NCBI GenBank assembly: GCA_024276495.1
Contig: JAJRXC010000098.1
Location: forward strand, 55,700 to 119,699
DNA length: 64,000 nucleotides
Direction: 5' to 3'
Source of the DNA: Actinomycetes bacterium
GTDB taxonomy: Bacteria > Actinomycetota > Acidimicrobiia > Acidimicrobiales > Aldehydirespiratoraceae
Shown piece after piece: positions 20,479 through 30,425 of this stretch. Made by a program: the position numbers and the translations under genes. Every line of letters begins with the position of its first letter. Position 1 is the first letter of the stretch. A model generated the notes under the pieces. That model made no database searches. It was given only the letters and a program-made list of their open reading frames with translations, and was not told where the DNA came from.

Positions 20479-21730
20479 GGGCCGGCTCCTGCACCGGTGT
20501 CAGACGGACCCGGGTGATCCTGCGGCCCTCCATCTGTTCGACACGAAGCCGAACGCCGCCTTCCTCGATCCACTCGCCGACCGACGGGACATGGCCGAGG
20601 GTGTTGAAGATGAGGCCGCCGACGGTGTCCCAATCGCCCTCCTCGATCTCGGCTGCGACGAGGGTGTTGAGCTGGTCGACGGGCATGCGACCGTGCACGA
20701 GCGCTTCGCCGCCGGCCAGAGGCTCGACCAGGGGCTCCTCGATGTCGTACTCGTCGACGATCTCACCGACGAGCTCCTCCACGACGTCCTCGAGCGTCAC
20801 CAGACCGGCCGTTCCCCCGTACTCGTCGACGACGATCGCGAGGTGATGGTGCCCGGCCTGCATCTCGCGGAGCAGGTCACCGGCATGTTTCGTCTCCGGC
20901 ACGAACCGGGCCCGCCGCATCAACGAACGGGCCGGACGGTCGCCGTGGCCGTCGCGTTCGGCCCGGGTGAGGTCCTTGATCAGGCAGACCCCGACGATGT
21001 CGTCGATCCCGCTGCCGCACACGGGGAGGCGACTCAACCCCTTCTCCATCGCGAGGTCGACGACCTCGGTGACGGTCGCGTCCGCGTCGGTGGTGACCAT
21101 GTCGGTGCGGGGCACCATCACCTCCCGCACGATCGTGTCGCCGAGCGCGAAGACCGATTCGATCAGGTCCCGTTCCTCCTCGTCGATCTCGTCGCCGGCC
21201 GCGGCTGCTTCGGTGAGGGCGATGAGCTCGTCCTCGGTGACCACCGGGGGCCGGGCCGGGCCGGGCAGCAAGATGTTCGAGATCCCGTTGAGGCCCCTGG
21301 TCGCCCACCGCAGCGGCGCGATGAGCAGGACCATTCGCACCATCGGCGCGGCCCGTCGCGCGGAGATGTCGGGGTGTTGGAGCGCCCAGGTGCGAGGCAT
21401 CGCCTCGGCCAGGACGTAGAGGGCGACGACTTCGATCGCGACGGCGACGGGAACCCACCCGGTGCCGACCCGGTCGGCGACCAGAATCGTCACCACCGTC
21501 GCGGCCACGATGTGAAAGACGATGCGCAACAACAGCAGCGGCGCGAGGCTCCCCTCCCGGTCGGTGAGGAGCCGGGCGAGCGCGTCGGCTCCCGGGAGTT
21601 CTTCACCGGCGAGCGCTTCGGCCCGAGCGTGGCTGATGCGGGTGAGGGCGGTCTCTCCGGCCGCGATCAGCGCGGCGAGCACGGCCACGACCGCGACCGT
21701 GACCACCGCGGCGATGAGCTCGCCGGTCAT
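20471..21730 (-). CDS. CNNM/HlyC-CorC family CBS-domain transporter
   Basis: TM region + EIDEEERDLIESVFALGDTIVREVMVPRTDMV; HLAIVVDEYGGTAGLVTLEDVVEELVGEIVDEYD. Confidence 0.93.
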   Translation of the reverse strand: MTGELIAAVVTVAVVAVLAALIAAGETALTRISHARAEALAGEELPGADALARLLTDREGSLAPLLLLRIVFHIVAATVVTILVADRVGTGWVPVAVAIEVVALYVLAEAMPRTWALQHPDISARRAAPMVRMVLLIAPLRWATRGLNGISNILLPGPARPPVVTEDELIALTEAAAAGDEIDEEERDLIESVFALGDTIVREVMVPRTDMVTTDADATVTEVVDLAMEKGLSRLPVCGSGIDDIVGVCLIKDLTRAERDGHGDRPARSLMRRARFVPETKHAGDLLREMQAGHHHLAIVVDEYGGTAGLVTLEDVVEELVGEIVDEYDIEEPLVEPLAGGEALVHGRMPVDQLNTLVAAEIEEGDWDTVGGLIFNTLGHVPSVGEWIEEGGVRLRVEQMEGRRITRVRLTPVQEPAHG

Positions 21731-22212
21731 GGGCGGTGGTGCGCGGTGAGCAACTCTTGCTCCCGTCGTTGCATGAGCGCCGCCTCGTCGGCCTCGCCGT
21801 GATCGTGCCCGAGCACGTGCAGCACTCCGTGCACGATCAACAGCGCCAACTCGTCGGCGACGGAACCGTCGTGCCCCTGCTCCCCGCGGTGTCGTTCGGC
21901 CTGGCGGGCGGCATGGGCCGGACAGACGACGACATCGCCGAGGAGGATGGAGCCCGCAGGGGCGTCTCGGGCGTCGGTCGAGGGGGCACCGTCGAGGGGA
22001 AACGACAGCACATCGGTCGGCCGGTCCTCTCCCATGTGCTCCCGGTTGAGCCCGGTCATCGTCGCCTCGTCGACGAACAACAAGTTGAGCTCGCCGTCGT
22101 CGACGCCGCACGAGCGAAGTGAGCGCAGTGCCAGAGCCTGCCAGCGGGCCAGGTCGATGACGACGTCGGCCTGCTCGTCGACCGCGACCACGACCGGTTG
22201 CCCGTCAGTCAT
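21727..22212 (-). CDS. ybeY: Endoribonuclease YbeY
   Basis: ELNLLFVDEATMTGLNREHMGEDRPTDVLSFPLD; HGVLHVLGHDHGE. Confidence 0.95.
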   Translation of the reverse strand: MTDGQPVVVAVDEQADVVIDLARWQALALRSLRSCGVDDGELNLLFVDEATMTGLNREHMGEDRPTDVLSFPLDGAPSTDARDAPAGSILLGDVVVCPAHAARQAERHRGEQGHDGSVADELALLIVHGVLHVLGHDHGEADEAALMQRREQELLTAHHRP

Positions 22213-23155
22213 TCACCGCGGCCTTCTCGTAGGCGTCGACGATGTCCTGCACGATCCGGTGCCGGACCACGTCGCGACCGGTCAGCCGCACGAAGCGGAC
22301 CCCGTCGATCCCGCCGAGGACCGGTTCGAGGTCGAGCAGACCACTCTTGCCACCTTGCACGTCGACCTGGGTGATGTCACCGGTGACCACCACCTTCGAC
22401 CCGAAACCGATGCGGGTCAGGAACATCTTCATCTGCTCGGGGGTGGTGTTCTGGGCCTCGTCGAGAATGATGAACGAGGCGTTGAGGGTGCGGCCCCGCA
22501 TGAACGCCAAAGGCGCCACCTCGACCAGCCCCTTTTCGATGAGTCGTTCGGCGCCCTCGCTGCCGACCATGTCGTGGAGCGCGTCGTAGAGGGGGCGCAG
22601 ATACGGGTCGACCTTGGCCATGAGATCGCCGGGTAGGAAACCGAGGCGTTCGCCCGCCTCCACCGCCGGGCGGGTCAAGATGATTCGCTCGACGTTTCCC
22701 GCCTGCAGCGCCGCGCAGGCCATCGCGACCGCCAGCCAGGACTTCCCGGTGCCCGCCGGGCCGATGCCGAAGGTGATGACGTTGCCGTCGATAGCTTCGA
22801 CATAGCCCTTCTGGCCCGTCGATTTCGGTCGGATCAGCCGGCCACGGTCGGCGCGAAAGATCTCGTGGGTGAGCACGTGCGACGGGCGTTCGTCGGCTCG
22901 AACCATGTCGATGGTGCGATCGAGGGATCGCTCGTCGAGGCGCTGCCCCTTCTCGGCCAGCACCACGAGCTCTTCGAAAAGCGTCTGCACCGTCGACACG
23001 TCGGTCCCCGACAGATGGACCTCGTTCCCCCGCACGGTGACGTCGGTGTCGGGGAAGGCCTCCTCGACCCGGCGGAGGTGGCGATCGTGCTCCCCCAGGA
23101 GGGCGCTCATCAGATGATTGCCCGGGATGCGAATGGTGATTGGTTGTTCGGTCAT
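22205..23155 (-). CDS. PhoH family ATPase
   Basis: IDGNVITFGIGPAGTGKSWLAVAMACAAL; FIILDEAQNTTPEQMKMFLTRIGFGSKVVVTGD. Confidence 0.95.
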   Translation of the reverse strand: MTEQPITIRIPGNHLMSALLGEHDRHLRRVEEAFPDTDVTVRGNEVHLSGTDVSTVQTLFEELVVLAEKGQRLDERSLDRTIDMVRADERPSHVLTHEIFRADRGRLIRPKSTGQKGYVEAIDGNVITFGIGPAGTGKSWLAVAMACAALQAGNVERIILTRPAVEAGERLGFLPGDLMAKVDPYLRPLYDALHDMVGSEGAERLIEKGLVEVAPLAFMRGRTLNASFIILDEAQNTTPEQMKMFLTRIGFGSKVVVTGDITQVDVQGGKSGLLDLEPVLGGIDGVRFVRLTGRDVVRHRIVQDIVDAYEKAAVND

Positions 23156-23191
23156 CAGTCAGCTCGAATGCTACCGGTACCCTCGGGGGTC

Positions 23192-23770
23192 GTGGACCCT
23201 CATCCCCCGAGCGCACCCGCGCACCTCGCGGCCGGCGACCCTTTGTCGGGTCTCGCGAAGTGGCTCGCGGACAGCCGGGTCGACGACGCGGCGGCGCGTC
23301 GGGCCCGACAACGATGGCTCGAACGCCAGGCCGAGGAGGACGCGACGCTCGCCGGGGTGCTGCTCGATCTCGCCGAGCGGGGCGGGCCGATCGTCGTCCG
23401 CACCAACGGCGCCGCGACGATTCGAGGCCCGGTCGTCGCCGTCGGCGCCGACTTCGTGGCCGTTCGCGAACATGGTCTCGGCGACGTCCTCGTCCCCCAC
23501 GGGTCGATCTGCACGGTTCGGGCCGCGCCCGGTGAACGACCGGTCGTCGGCGAGCGGGCCGCGGCGTTCGAGGTCGTGCTGGCCGAGGCCCTCGTGGAGC
23601 TGGCCGCCGATCGTCCACCGGTCCGGGTGGGCGCGGCCGGCGCCGAGTTTCGTGGCCGACTCCGCAGCACGGGCCGCGACGTCATCGCGATCACGACCGA
23701 CGGCGAGCGGACGGACCGCATCCACGTCGCCTTGTCGTCGCTCGATCATCTGGTTTTGTTGGCCGGCTGA
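23192..23770 (+). CDS. Conserved hypothetical protein (C-terminal small beta-domain)
   Basis: GTG start; GGPIVVRTNGAATIRGPVVAVGADFVAVREHGLGDVLVPHGSI... Confidence 0.6.
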   Translation: MDPHPPSAPAHLAAGDPLSGLAKWLADSRVDDAAARRARQRWLERQAEEDATLAGVLLDLAERGGPIVVRTNGAATIRGPVVAVGADFVAVREHGLGDVLVPHGSICTVRAAPGERPVVGERAAAFEVVLAEALVELAADRPPVRVGAAGAEFRGRLRSTGRDVIAITTDGERTDRIHVALSSLDHLVLLAG

Positions 23771-25255
23771 TCAGTGGCTGCGGCCGCGTCGTTGACGTTC
23801 GAGGAACCGGTAGACGTCGAGGAGATCGATGCCGGGAAACGGGCTGAACTCCCGTTCCGAGGGGGGAAGGGCCGACAACACGTGGCTGCGTTCGGCGGCC
23901 GAGGGCCAGGCGATGTCTCGCCATTCCGCGACGAGACGGGGGTCGGGTTCGATCTCGCGGCCGCGGGCGAACTCCCGTCGCAGCGTGTCGGATCCCCGGA
24001 ACGCACCGGCGTGCTCCTTCGGGGTCCCGAGGGAGATCGCGTGGGGCAGACGATCGGTCTCGGTCTCGATGTAGGTCGTGCAGAAGTACTCGCCGCCGTC
24101 GGTGACGGTGAACTGGCTGTGGAGGAGAAAGCTCCCGTGGGCGTTCCAGGCCTGACGGCTCCCCCACTGACGTGGCACCCGCTGGCCCTCCAGGCCCCCG
24201 TCCGACGCGGCGGGGAAGCCGATGCCGTCGTTCTCGTAGGCCTTGCTGATGACGCCTTCGCTGTCGGTCCGCAGGAAATGACACGGGATGTCGAGATGGC
24301 GGGTGGCCAGGTTCGTGAAGCGATGCGCGGCCATCTCGTAGGAGATGTAGAAGACCTCTTTGAGGTCCTCCACGGAGATGTCCCGTTGTCGTTGGGCGTC
24401 GCGCAGGAACTCCACGGCCGGTCCCTCCGGGGCCAGCACCGCGGCCGCGAAGTAGTTCGACTCGATCCGTTGGCGCAGGTACTCGCCGAAGTCGGTCGTG
24501 TCGGTGTGCTCGAGGGCGAAATGACCGAGGGTCTGCAGCACCACCGACCGGGCCTGACGAATGCGCAGACCGCCCCGGTCGGGGATGAAGATGATCCGGT
24601 CGCGGGTGTCGGTGATGCTTCGTGCCGTCCGGGGGATCGAGTTAACCCGTTCGATGGTGAACCCCTGCGACGCGGCGAGCTCGGTGAGGACCCGTTCGCT
24701 GATCGGGCCGGTCCCCGAGTAGCCGGCCGCGGCCAGCGCCTTGGCGGCGACCTCCTCGATCTCGGCGAAGTAGTTGTCGCGGATCCGCATCTCCTCGCGA
24801 AGGCCGATGTTGGCGGCCCGGGCGTGATCGGCGAGGCGGCGGTGGTCCGATCCGGTATCGCCGGCTTCCACGGGGTCGGGCCGGTCGACGAGGCAGCGCC
24901 ACAGGGTCAGCACGTGTTCGAGGACGTCGTCGCTGACCTTGGCCGAGGGTTTGAGGTGGGGCAGTCCCAGCTCGATGTAGCGGGGGTGTTCCTGGGCGCG
25001 GGCGATGCCGATCTCGAGCTCTGCTCGTCGGTCGGGGGGCGTGGCGTCGAGAAAGTCGGCGGTCGTGGTGTCGAGGGCGTCGGCGAGGTCGCCGAGCAGG
25101 CTGAGCTTCGGTTCGACCTTGCCGTTCTCGAGCTGGCTGAGATACGGGGCGGGACGGCCGACCGCGGCGCTGACGTCGGCGAGGGTCGCGCCCCGGCGCC
25201 GTCGGGCGTGACGGATGCGGGCACCGAGCACCAACGGATCGAAATCTTCGGCCAC
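23771..25255 (-). CDS. XRE-family regulator with ImmA/IrrE-type and ScfR/RamB-like domains
   Basis: GARIRHARRRRGATLADVSAAVGRPAPYLSQLENGKVEPKLSLLGDLADAL HTH; C-terminal short-chain-fatty-acyl regulator region; divergent to malate synthase. Confidence 0.88.
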   Translation of the reverse strand: MAEDFDPLVLGARIRHARRRRGATLADVSAAVGRPAPYLSQLENGKVEPKLSLLGDLADALDTTTADFLDATPPDRRAELEIGIARAQEHPRYIELGLPHLKPSAKVSDDVLEHVLTLWRCLVDRPDPVEAGDTGSDHRRLADHARAANIGLREEMRIRDNYFAEIEEVAAKALAAAGYSGTGPISERVLTELAASQGFTIERVNSIPRTARSITDTRDRIIFIPDRGGLRIRQARSVVLQTLGHFALEHTDTTDFGEYLRQRIESNYFAAAVLAPEGPAVEFLRDAQRQRDISVEDLKEVFYISYEMAAHRFTNLATRHLDIPCHFLRTDSEGVISKAYENDGIGFPAASDGGLEGQRVPRQWGSRQAWNAHGSFLLHSQFTVTDGGEYFCTTYIETETDRLPHAISLGTPKEHAGAFRGSDTLRREFARGREIEPDPRLVAEWRDIAWPSAAERSHVLSALPPSEREFSPFPGIDLLDVYRFLERQRRGRSH

Positions 25256-25374
25256 GTGCCGAAGAATGGCAGATGTTTCGACGGTTGGGAAGAGAGTCGA
25301 CAAAGAACGCGGCGAACACCCCTTGCCGTAGGCCGAAAAAGCCCGCAAACTTGGCGGAACTCACAGAGAGGGAG

Positions 25375-26946
25375 ATGATGGCTTCCGGGCTGCCCGCCGA
25401 ACCTGTCGCCGAAGCAGCCGCTCATCCTCTCGCCGCGGCGTTGCTCACCCCCGACGCCCTGGCCTTTCTCGGCGCGCTCCATGGCCGGTTCGAGCCGACC
25501 CGTCGACAACTGCTCGATGCCCGGATCGAGCGCCAGCGCCGATTCGACGAGGGCTGTCGGCCCGAGTTCCGCGCCGACACCGCCCACATCCGTTCCGGTG
25601 GTTGGACGGTGGCGAGCGCGCCCGCCGATCTCATGAACCGACGGACCGAGATCACCGGTCCGGTGACCCGCGACTTCATGATCGAGGCGCTCGACTCGGG
25701 CGCCGACGTCTTCATGGCCGACTTCGAGGACGCGACCGCGCCGACCTGGGCCAACATCATCGAAGGCCAGGCCAACGTGCACGCCGCCTACCGTGGCGAA
25801 CTGACCGGCCCCCCGTTCACCACCACGCTCATGGTCCGCACCCGGGCCTGGCATCTCGACGAGAAGCACCTCACCGTCGCCGGCGATCCGATGGCCGCCG
25901 CGTTGGTCGACTTCGGGCTGTGCGTCTTTCACAACGCCGCGGTCGCGAACGAGCGGGGCACCGCGCCGTACTTCTATCTCCCCAAGGTCGAGGGGCAGGC
26001 CGACGCCCGACTGTGGAACGAGGTGTTCGACTTCGCGGAGAGCCGCCTGGGTCTCGGTCCGGGCACGATCCGCGCCACCGTGTTGATCGAGACGATCCTC
26101 GCCGCGTTCGAGATGGAGGAGATCCTCTTCGAGCTCCGTGACCACATCACCGGCCTCCACACCGGCAGTTGGGACTATCTGTTCAGCGTGGCGAAGACGT
26201 TTCGCCTCGACCCGGCGTTCGTGCTCCCCGACCGCGACCGCATCTCGGTCACGACACCGTTCATGCGGGCGTTCACCGAACTGTTGGTCGCGACTTGTCA
26301 TCGCCGCGGCGCCCACGCGATCGGCGGCATGTCCGGCGTGATCCCCGAGGCCGACAACGAGGAACGGATCGCGAGCGCGCTCCGCAAGGTGACGATAGAC
26401 AAGCGGCGAGAGGCGGGCGACGGATTCGACGGCACCCGAATCGCCCACCCCGCGCTGGTGCCGGTCGCGGTGGCCGAGTTCGACAAGGTCCTCGGCGATC
26501 GGCCGAACCAGATCGCCCGGCAACGAGACGACGTCTACGTGACGGCCGCCGACTTGTTGACCCTGCCCGGTTCGGTCGGTGCGGTGACCGTCAACGGCGT
26601 CCGCACCAACATCCGGATCGTCATCCGCTATCTCGGCGAGTGGCTGTCGGGAAGGGCGACCGTCGCGATCGACGACCATCTCGAGGACACGGCGATGGCC
26701 GAGGTCTGCCGCGCCCAGCTCTGGCAGTGGCGCCACCACCGGGTGGAGATCAGCGACGGCCAGATCCTCGACGACGAGTTGCTGTCCTCGTTGATCGACG
26801 AGGAGTTCGCGGCGTTGCGTGACCTCCTCGACGAGCACACGTGGGCCGAGGGCCGGTTCGCCGACGCCCGCGATCTGTTGCGGACGCTCGTCACCGCCGA
26901 CGACTACCCGGATTGGCTGACGATTCCGGCCTACGAGCTCCTCTGA
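25375..26946 (+). CDS. aceB: Malate synthase A
   Basis: LLDARIERQRRFD, FMADFEDATAPTWANIIEGQ, GLHTGSWDYLFSVAKTF, HAIGGMSGVIP. Confidence 0.93.
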   Translation: MMASGLPAEPVAEAAAHPLAAALLTPDALAFLGALHGRFEPTRRQLLDARIERQRRFDEGCRPEFRADTAHIRSGGWTVASAPADLMNRRTEITGPVTRDFMIEALDSGADVFMADFEDATAPTWANIIEGQANVHAAYRGELTGPPFTTTLMVRTRAWHLDEKHLTVAGDPMAAALVDFGLCVFHNAAVANERGTAPYFYLPKVEGQADARLWNEVFDFAESRLGLGPGTIRATVLIETILAAFEMEEILFELRDHITGLHTGSWDYLFSVAKTFRLDPAFVLPDRDRISVTTPFMRAFTELLVATCHRRGAHAIGGMSGVIPEADNEERIASALRKVTIDKRREAGDGFDGTRIAHPALVPVAVAEFDKVLGDRPNQIARQRDDVYVTAADLLTLPGSVGAVTVNGVRTNIRIVIRYLGEWLSGRATVAIDDHLEDTAMAEVCRAQLWQWRHHRVEISDGQILDDELLSSLIDEEFAALRDLLDEHTWAEGRFADARDLLRTLVTADDYPDWLTIPAYELL

Positions 26947-27017
26947 GCCGCCGATGGTGGCGTCGGGCCGGGGTCGGAGCCGCTCAGGCGCGCCGGGTTC
27001 CTGCCGACAGGGCTGAG

Positions 27018-28163
27018 GTGACCGCACCGACCACCCCGCGCCCCGAACCGGTTGCCGACTGGATGCTGGCCGCGGTCGCGTTCGTCGTCGGTCTCGTGGT
27101 GATCGGCGGGTCGCTTCTCGCCAACGACGGCGACATCACCGGCCTGATCAAGTTCGGGGCCGAAGACGAGGCGTTGGAGATCACCCGCCACGTCGAGGAC
27201 CTCATGGGGCGGGAGATCGCGACGGTTCCCCCGCTCGGACACGACGGCAAGTTCTTCTTCCTCCAGGCCCTCGATCCGCTCTACCTCTCACCGGCCGATC
27301 ACGCCACCCTCCTCGATCGACCGGTCTACCGGGGCCAACGAATGCTGTTTCCGCTCGTTGCCGGGGCCGGGGGCCTGATGCCGGTCGGCTGGCTGTCGTG
27401 GTCGATCGCCTTCACCAACCTGGCCGCGATCGCCCTGGGAACCGTCGGGACGGCTCGACTCGCCCGCCGGGCCGGCGCGAGCCGATGGTGGGGCCTGGCC
27501 TTCGCGCTGAACATCGGGGTGATCTTCGAGTTCGACATCAGCGGTGCCGGGATCCTCGCGTTCGCGGCCGCGATCTGGGGCACGCTCGCCCTCGAGGAAC
27601 GGCGTGACCGGTCGGCGGCAGGCTGGTTCACCGTCGCGGTGCTGAGCCGCGAGGTGATGTTCCTCTATCTCGCCGGCGCGTTGGCGCTGCGGCTGGTCCG
27701 GACCCGTCGCGTTCCGTGGCGGATCGGGATTCCGCCCACGATCGCGGCGGGCACGTGGGCGGTCTATCTCCGACTTCGTCTCGACGCGGGCAGCGGCGTC
27801 GATCAGGTCCAGGAGTTCGGCGGCCCCTTCGTCGGCATGTCGCAGGCGTTCGGGAACTGGGTCGACAACCCGGTCGACCTCGCCGTCATCGTCGCGCTGC
27901 TCGCGATCATTCCCCTACTGGTGATCCGGGCGGTTCGTCAACCGACGTATCTGGGCTGGGGCGCGCTCGGGTTCGTGGTGCTCGCCGTCTTCTTCAGCCG
28001 TCAGGTGTGGTGGCGCTTCTTCGATGTCAGCCGGGCGATCGCCCCGGTGATCACGGCATATCTGCTCGCGACCTTCGCCACCCCCGGGAGCGATCGGACC
28101 GCCGACGGCGACCGGGTCAGCGAACCGAGCGATGCGCGGGCCGACGCTGCCGCGACGGTGTGA
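27018..28163 (+). CDS. Polytopic membrane protein (glycosyltransferase-like/unknown)
   Basis: Multiple TM helices; GHDGKFFFLQALDPL, GQRMLFPLVAGAGG. Confidence 0.65.
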   Translation: MTAPTTPRPEPVADWMLAAVAFVVGLVVIGGSLLANDGDITGLIKFGAEDEALEITRHVEDLMGREIATVPPLGHDGKFFFLQALDPLYLSPADHATLLDRPVYRGQRMLFPLVAGAGGLMPVGWLSWSIAFTNLAAIALGTVGTARLARRAGASRWWGLAFALNIGVIFEFDISGAGILAFAAAIWGTLALEERRDRSAAGWFTVAVLSREVMFLYLAGALALRLVRTRRVPWRIGIPPTIAAGTWAVYLRLRLDAGSGVDQVQEFGGPFVGMSQAFGNWVDNPVDLAVIVALLAIIPLLVIRAVRQPTYLGWGALGFVVLAVFFSRQVWWRFFDVSRAIAPVITAYLLATFATPGSDRTADGDRVSEPSDARADAAATV

Positions 28164-29232
28164 ACACGATCTGCCAGAGCTGCACCGAACGCGAACGGAA
28201 TCCCGCCGCAGAGCTCAACAGGTAGTAGTCCCAGGTGCGCCGGAACCGTTCGTCGTAGCGCGGGATCTCTCCCCACCGGGGCGTGATGTTGGCGTGCCAG
28301 GCCATGAGCGTGCGGTCGTAGTCGGGGCCGAAGTTGTGCACGTCCTCGATCGACCAGTGCCCCTCGGCGGCCCGAGCGATCTGACCCAACGACGGCAGCA
28401 CGCCGCCGGGGAAGATGTAGCGGTCGTACCAGGGGTCGCCGGCGGTCTTCCAGTCGTTCGAGCCGATCGTCTGGTGCAGCATCATCCCGTCGGGATCGAG
28501 CAGCTCCCGGCACTTCTCGAAGAACGTGCGGAGGTTCTTCGGGCCGACGTGCTCCATCATCCCGATGGACGTGATGCGATCGAACGACCCTTCGAGGTCG
28601 CGATAGTCGATCTGTTCGATGCGGACCGGCTGGGAGGCCGTGCGCCCGCGGGCGACGGAGACCTGCTCACCCGACGGTGAGATGCCGGTGACGTGGACGT
28701 CGTAGCGTTCGGCCGCGAACTCGGCGAAGCCGCCCCAGCCGCAACCGATGTCGAGCAGCCGCATGCCCTGTTCGAGGCCGAGCTTTCGGCAGATAAGATC
28801 GAGCTTGGCCTCCTGGGCCGAGTCGAGATCGTTGGCTTCGCTCCAGTAGCCACAGGAGTAGATCATGCGCTTGTCGAGCATGCGCACGTAGAGATCGTTG
28901 CCGATGTCGTAGTGCGCCTCCACGTTGCGGCGGGCCCGCCGCTTGGTCTGCTGATTGCGGAATCGGGCACCGGCAGCGCGGGCGAGCAGGGCCGGGCTCG
29001 GCCGGACGAGCGAGCGGACGTCGGCAGTTTGCAGGACGGTGAGGAACTCGTCGAGCTGGTTCGCGTCCCACCAGCCGTCCTGATAGCTCTCGCCGAGACC
29101 CAGCTCCCGGTCGCTGAGGACCCGGTCCCAGAAGCGGTCGTCATGGATCCGTATGTCGTGTGGCGCGTCACCGCCCAATGTGACGCCGGCGGCGTCGAGT
29201 ATTCGGCGTCCGATGTCCGGAACCGGTCCCAT
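28117..29232 (-). CDS. Cyclopropane-fatty-acyl-phospholipid synthase family methyltransferase
   Basis: AHYDIGNDLYVRMLDKRMIYSCGYW; MRLLDIGCGWGGFAEFAAERYDVHVTGIS; HQTIGSN. Confidence 0.93.
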   Translation of the reverse strand: MGPVPDIGRRILDAAGVTLGGDAPHDIRIHDDRFWDRVLSDRELGLGESYQDGWWDANQLDEFLTVLQTADVRSLVRPSPALLARAAGARFRNQQTKRRARRNVEAHYDIGNDLYVRMLDKRMIYSCGYWSEANDLDSAQEAKLDLICRKLGLEQGMRLLDIGCGWGGFAEFAAERYDVHVTGISPSGEQVSVARGRTASQPVRIEQIDYRDLEGSFDRITSIGMMEHVGPKNLRTFFEKCRELLDPDGMMLHQTIGSNDWKTAGDPWYDRYIFPGGVLPSLGQIARAAEGHWSIEDVHNFGPDYDRTLMAWHANITPRWGEIPRYDERFRRTWDYYLLSSAAGFRSRSVQLWQIVFTPSRQRRPAHRSVR

Positions 29233-29285
29233 TACCCAAAATACTCGCACTCTCGGCGGCCGCGTGCACGTGCGATGCTGCGTGC

Positions 29286-30416
29286 ATGGCTGAACGCCGA
29301 CCGAACGAGCTCTTCGAGCTCGTCGAGAGCTACAGTCGATTCGGGCACCATCGCACCGGTTCGCCGTCCCAGGAACGCACCTCGGCGTGGCTCGCGGCGC
29401 AGTTGCGAGACCGGGGTGCGACAACCGTGCGGGAGCCGATCGAGCTCCCGCGCTATGTCGCCGATTGGTCGGTCACTCTCGATGGTGAGGCGGTGGAGTC
29501 GCTGCCGCTCTTCTATGAGGCGACCGGGTCGGTGTCGACCGACCGTCCTCATCGGTGGCCCGTGTTCGCTCCCGCCGGTTCGGGTCCGCTCGGGGTCAGC
29601 GGCGCGGTCTCCGCAGCGGGAAGCGAGGGAGCGAACCCCGGCGATCTCGTCGTCGCCGCGACATCGAACCCGCTCGGGCTGCTCGCCGTCTCGAACCGGG
29701 TGCCGGGGCCGGGATCCGGTGTCCACGTCCTCCAGGTGGCCGGCGAGCACGGCGGGGCGCTCGCCGCCGGTGCCCCGGTTCGGGCATCGATCGACGCCCG
29801 GGTCGAGCCGTCGGTGTGTCACAACGTGGTCGCCCGTTTCGGCGATCCGGATGGCGCGGCCCGGTTGGTCGTCGTCACCACACCGATCTCGGGGTGGTTC
29901 ACCTGCGCGGGGGAACGAGGAACGGGTGTCGCCGCGGCCGTCGAGCTCGCGACGCGGCTCGCCGAGGAGACTCCCGTGTTGTTCCTCGGCGCGACCGGCC
30001 ACGAGCTGGGCGGTCTCGGCGCCGTCGCGTTCCGTGGGCGGTTCTCGCGTCGTGTCGACACGTTGATCCATGTCGGCGCCAACATCGGCTGTGATTGGCA
30101 AGCGTCGCCCACGCTCGCCGCGCCCGACCACTCGTACCTGTCGGCGCGCTTCGCGGGACCGGAACGGCTTCGCGATCCCGTGGCCGCCGCCCTCGCGCCG
30201 ACCGGGCACGGTGTCGACATGCCGGCGCGCGTCCGGTCCGCCTGGTTCGGCGAAGCGGCGGAGTGGCTCGACGTCCCCTGCGTTTTGAGCCTGCTCGGCC
30301 AGAACCCCTGGTTCCACACTCCCGATGATCGTCCCGACGTGTCGTGCAACGCGGCCCGCACCGCCGCGGTCACCGATGCGCTCACCGAAGCGGCCCTCGC
30401 GCTGGTCCGCCGCTAG
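29286..30416 (+). CDS. M28-like peptidase family protein
   Basis: GHHRTGSPSQERTSAWLAAQLRDRG; PVLFLGATGHELGGLGA. Confidence 0.6.
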   Translation: MAERRPNELFELVESYSRFGHHRTGSPSQERTSAWLAAQLRDRGATTVREPIELPRYVADWSVTLDGEAVESLPLFYEATGSVSTDRPHRWPVFAPAGSGPLGVSGAVSAAGSEGANPGDLVVAATSNPLGLLAVSNRVPGPGSGVHVLQVAGEHGGALAAGAPVRASIDARVEPSVCHNVVARFGDPDGAARLVVVTTPISGWFTCAGERGTGVAAAVELATRLAEETPVLFLGATGHELGGLGAVAFRGRFSRRVDTLIHVGANIGCDWQASPTLAAPDHSYLSARFAGPERLRDPVAAALAPTGHGVDMPARVRSAWFGEAAEWLDVPCVLSLLGQNPWFHTPDDRPDVSCNAARTAAVTDALTEAALALVRR

Positions 30417-30425
30417 CGTCTCGCC

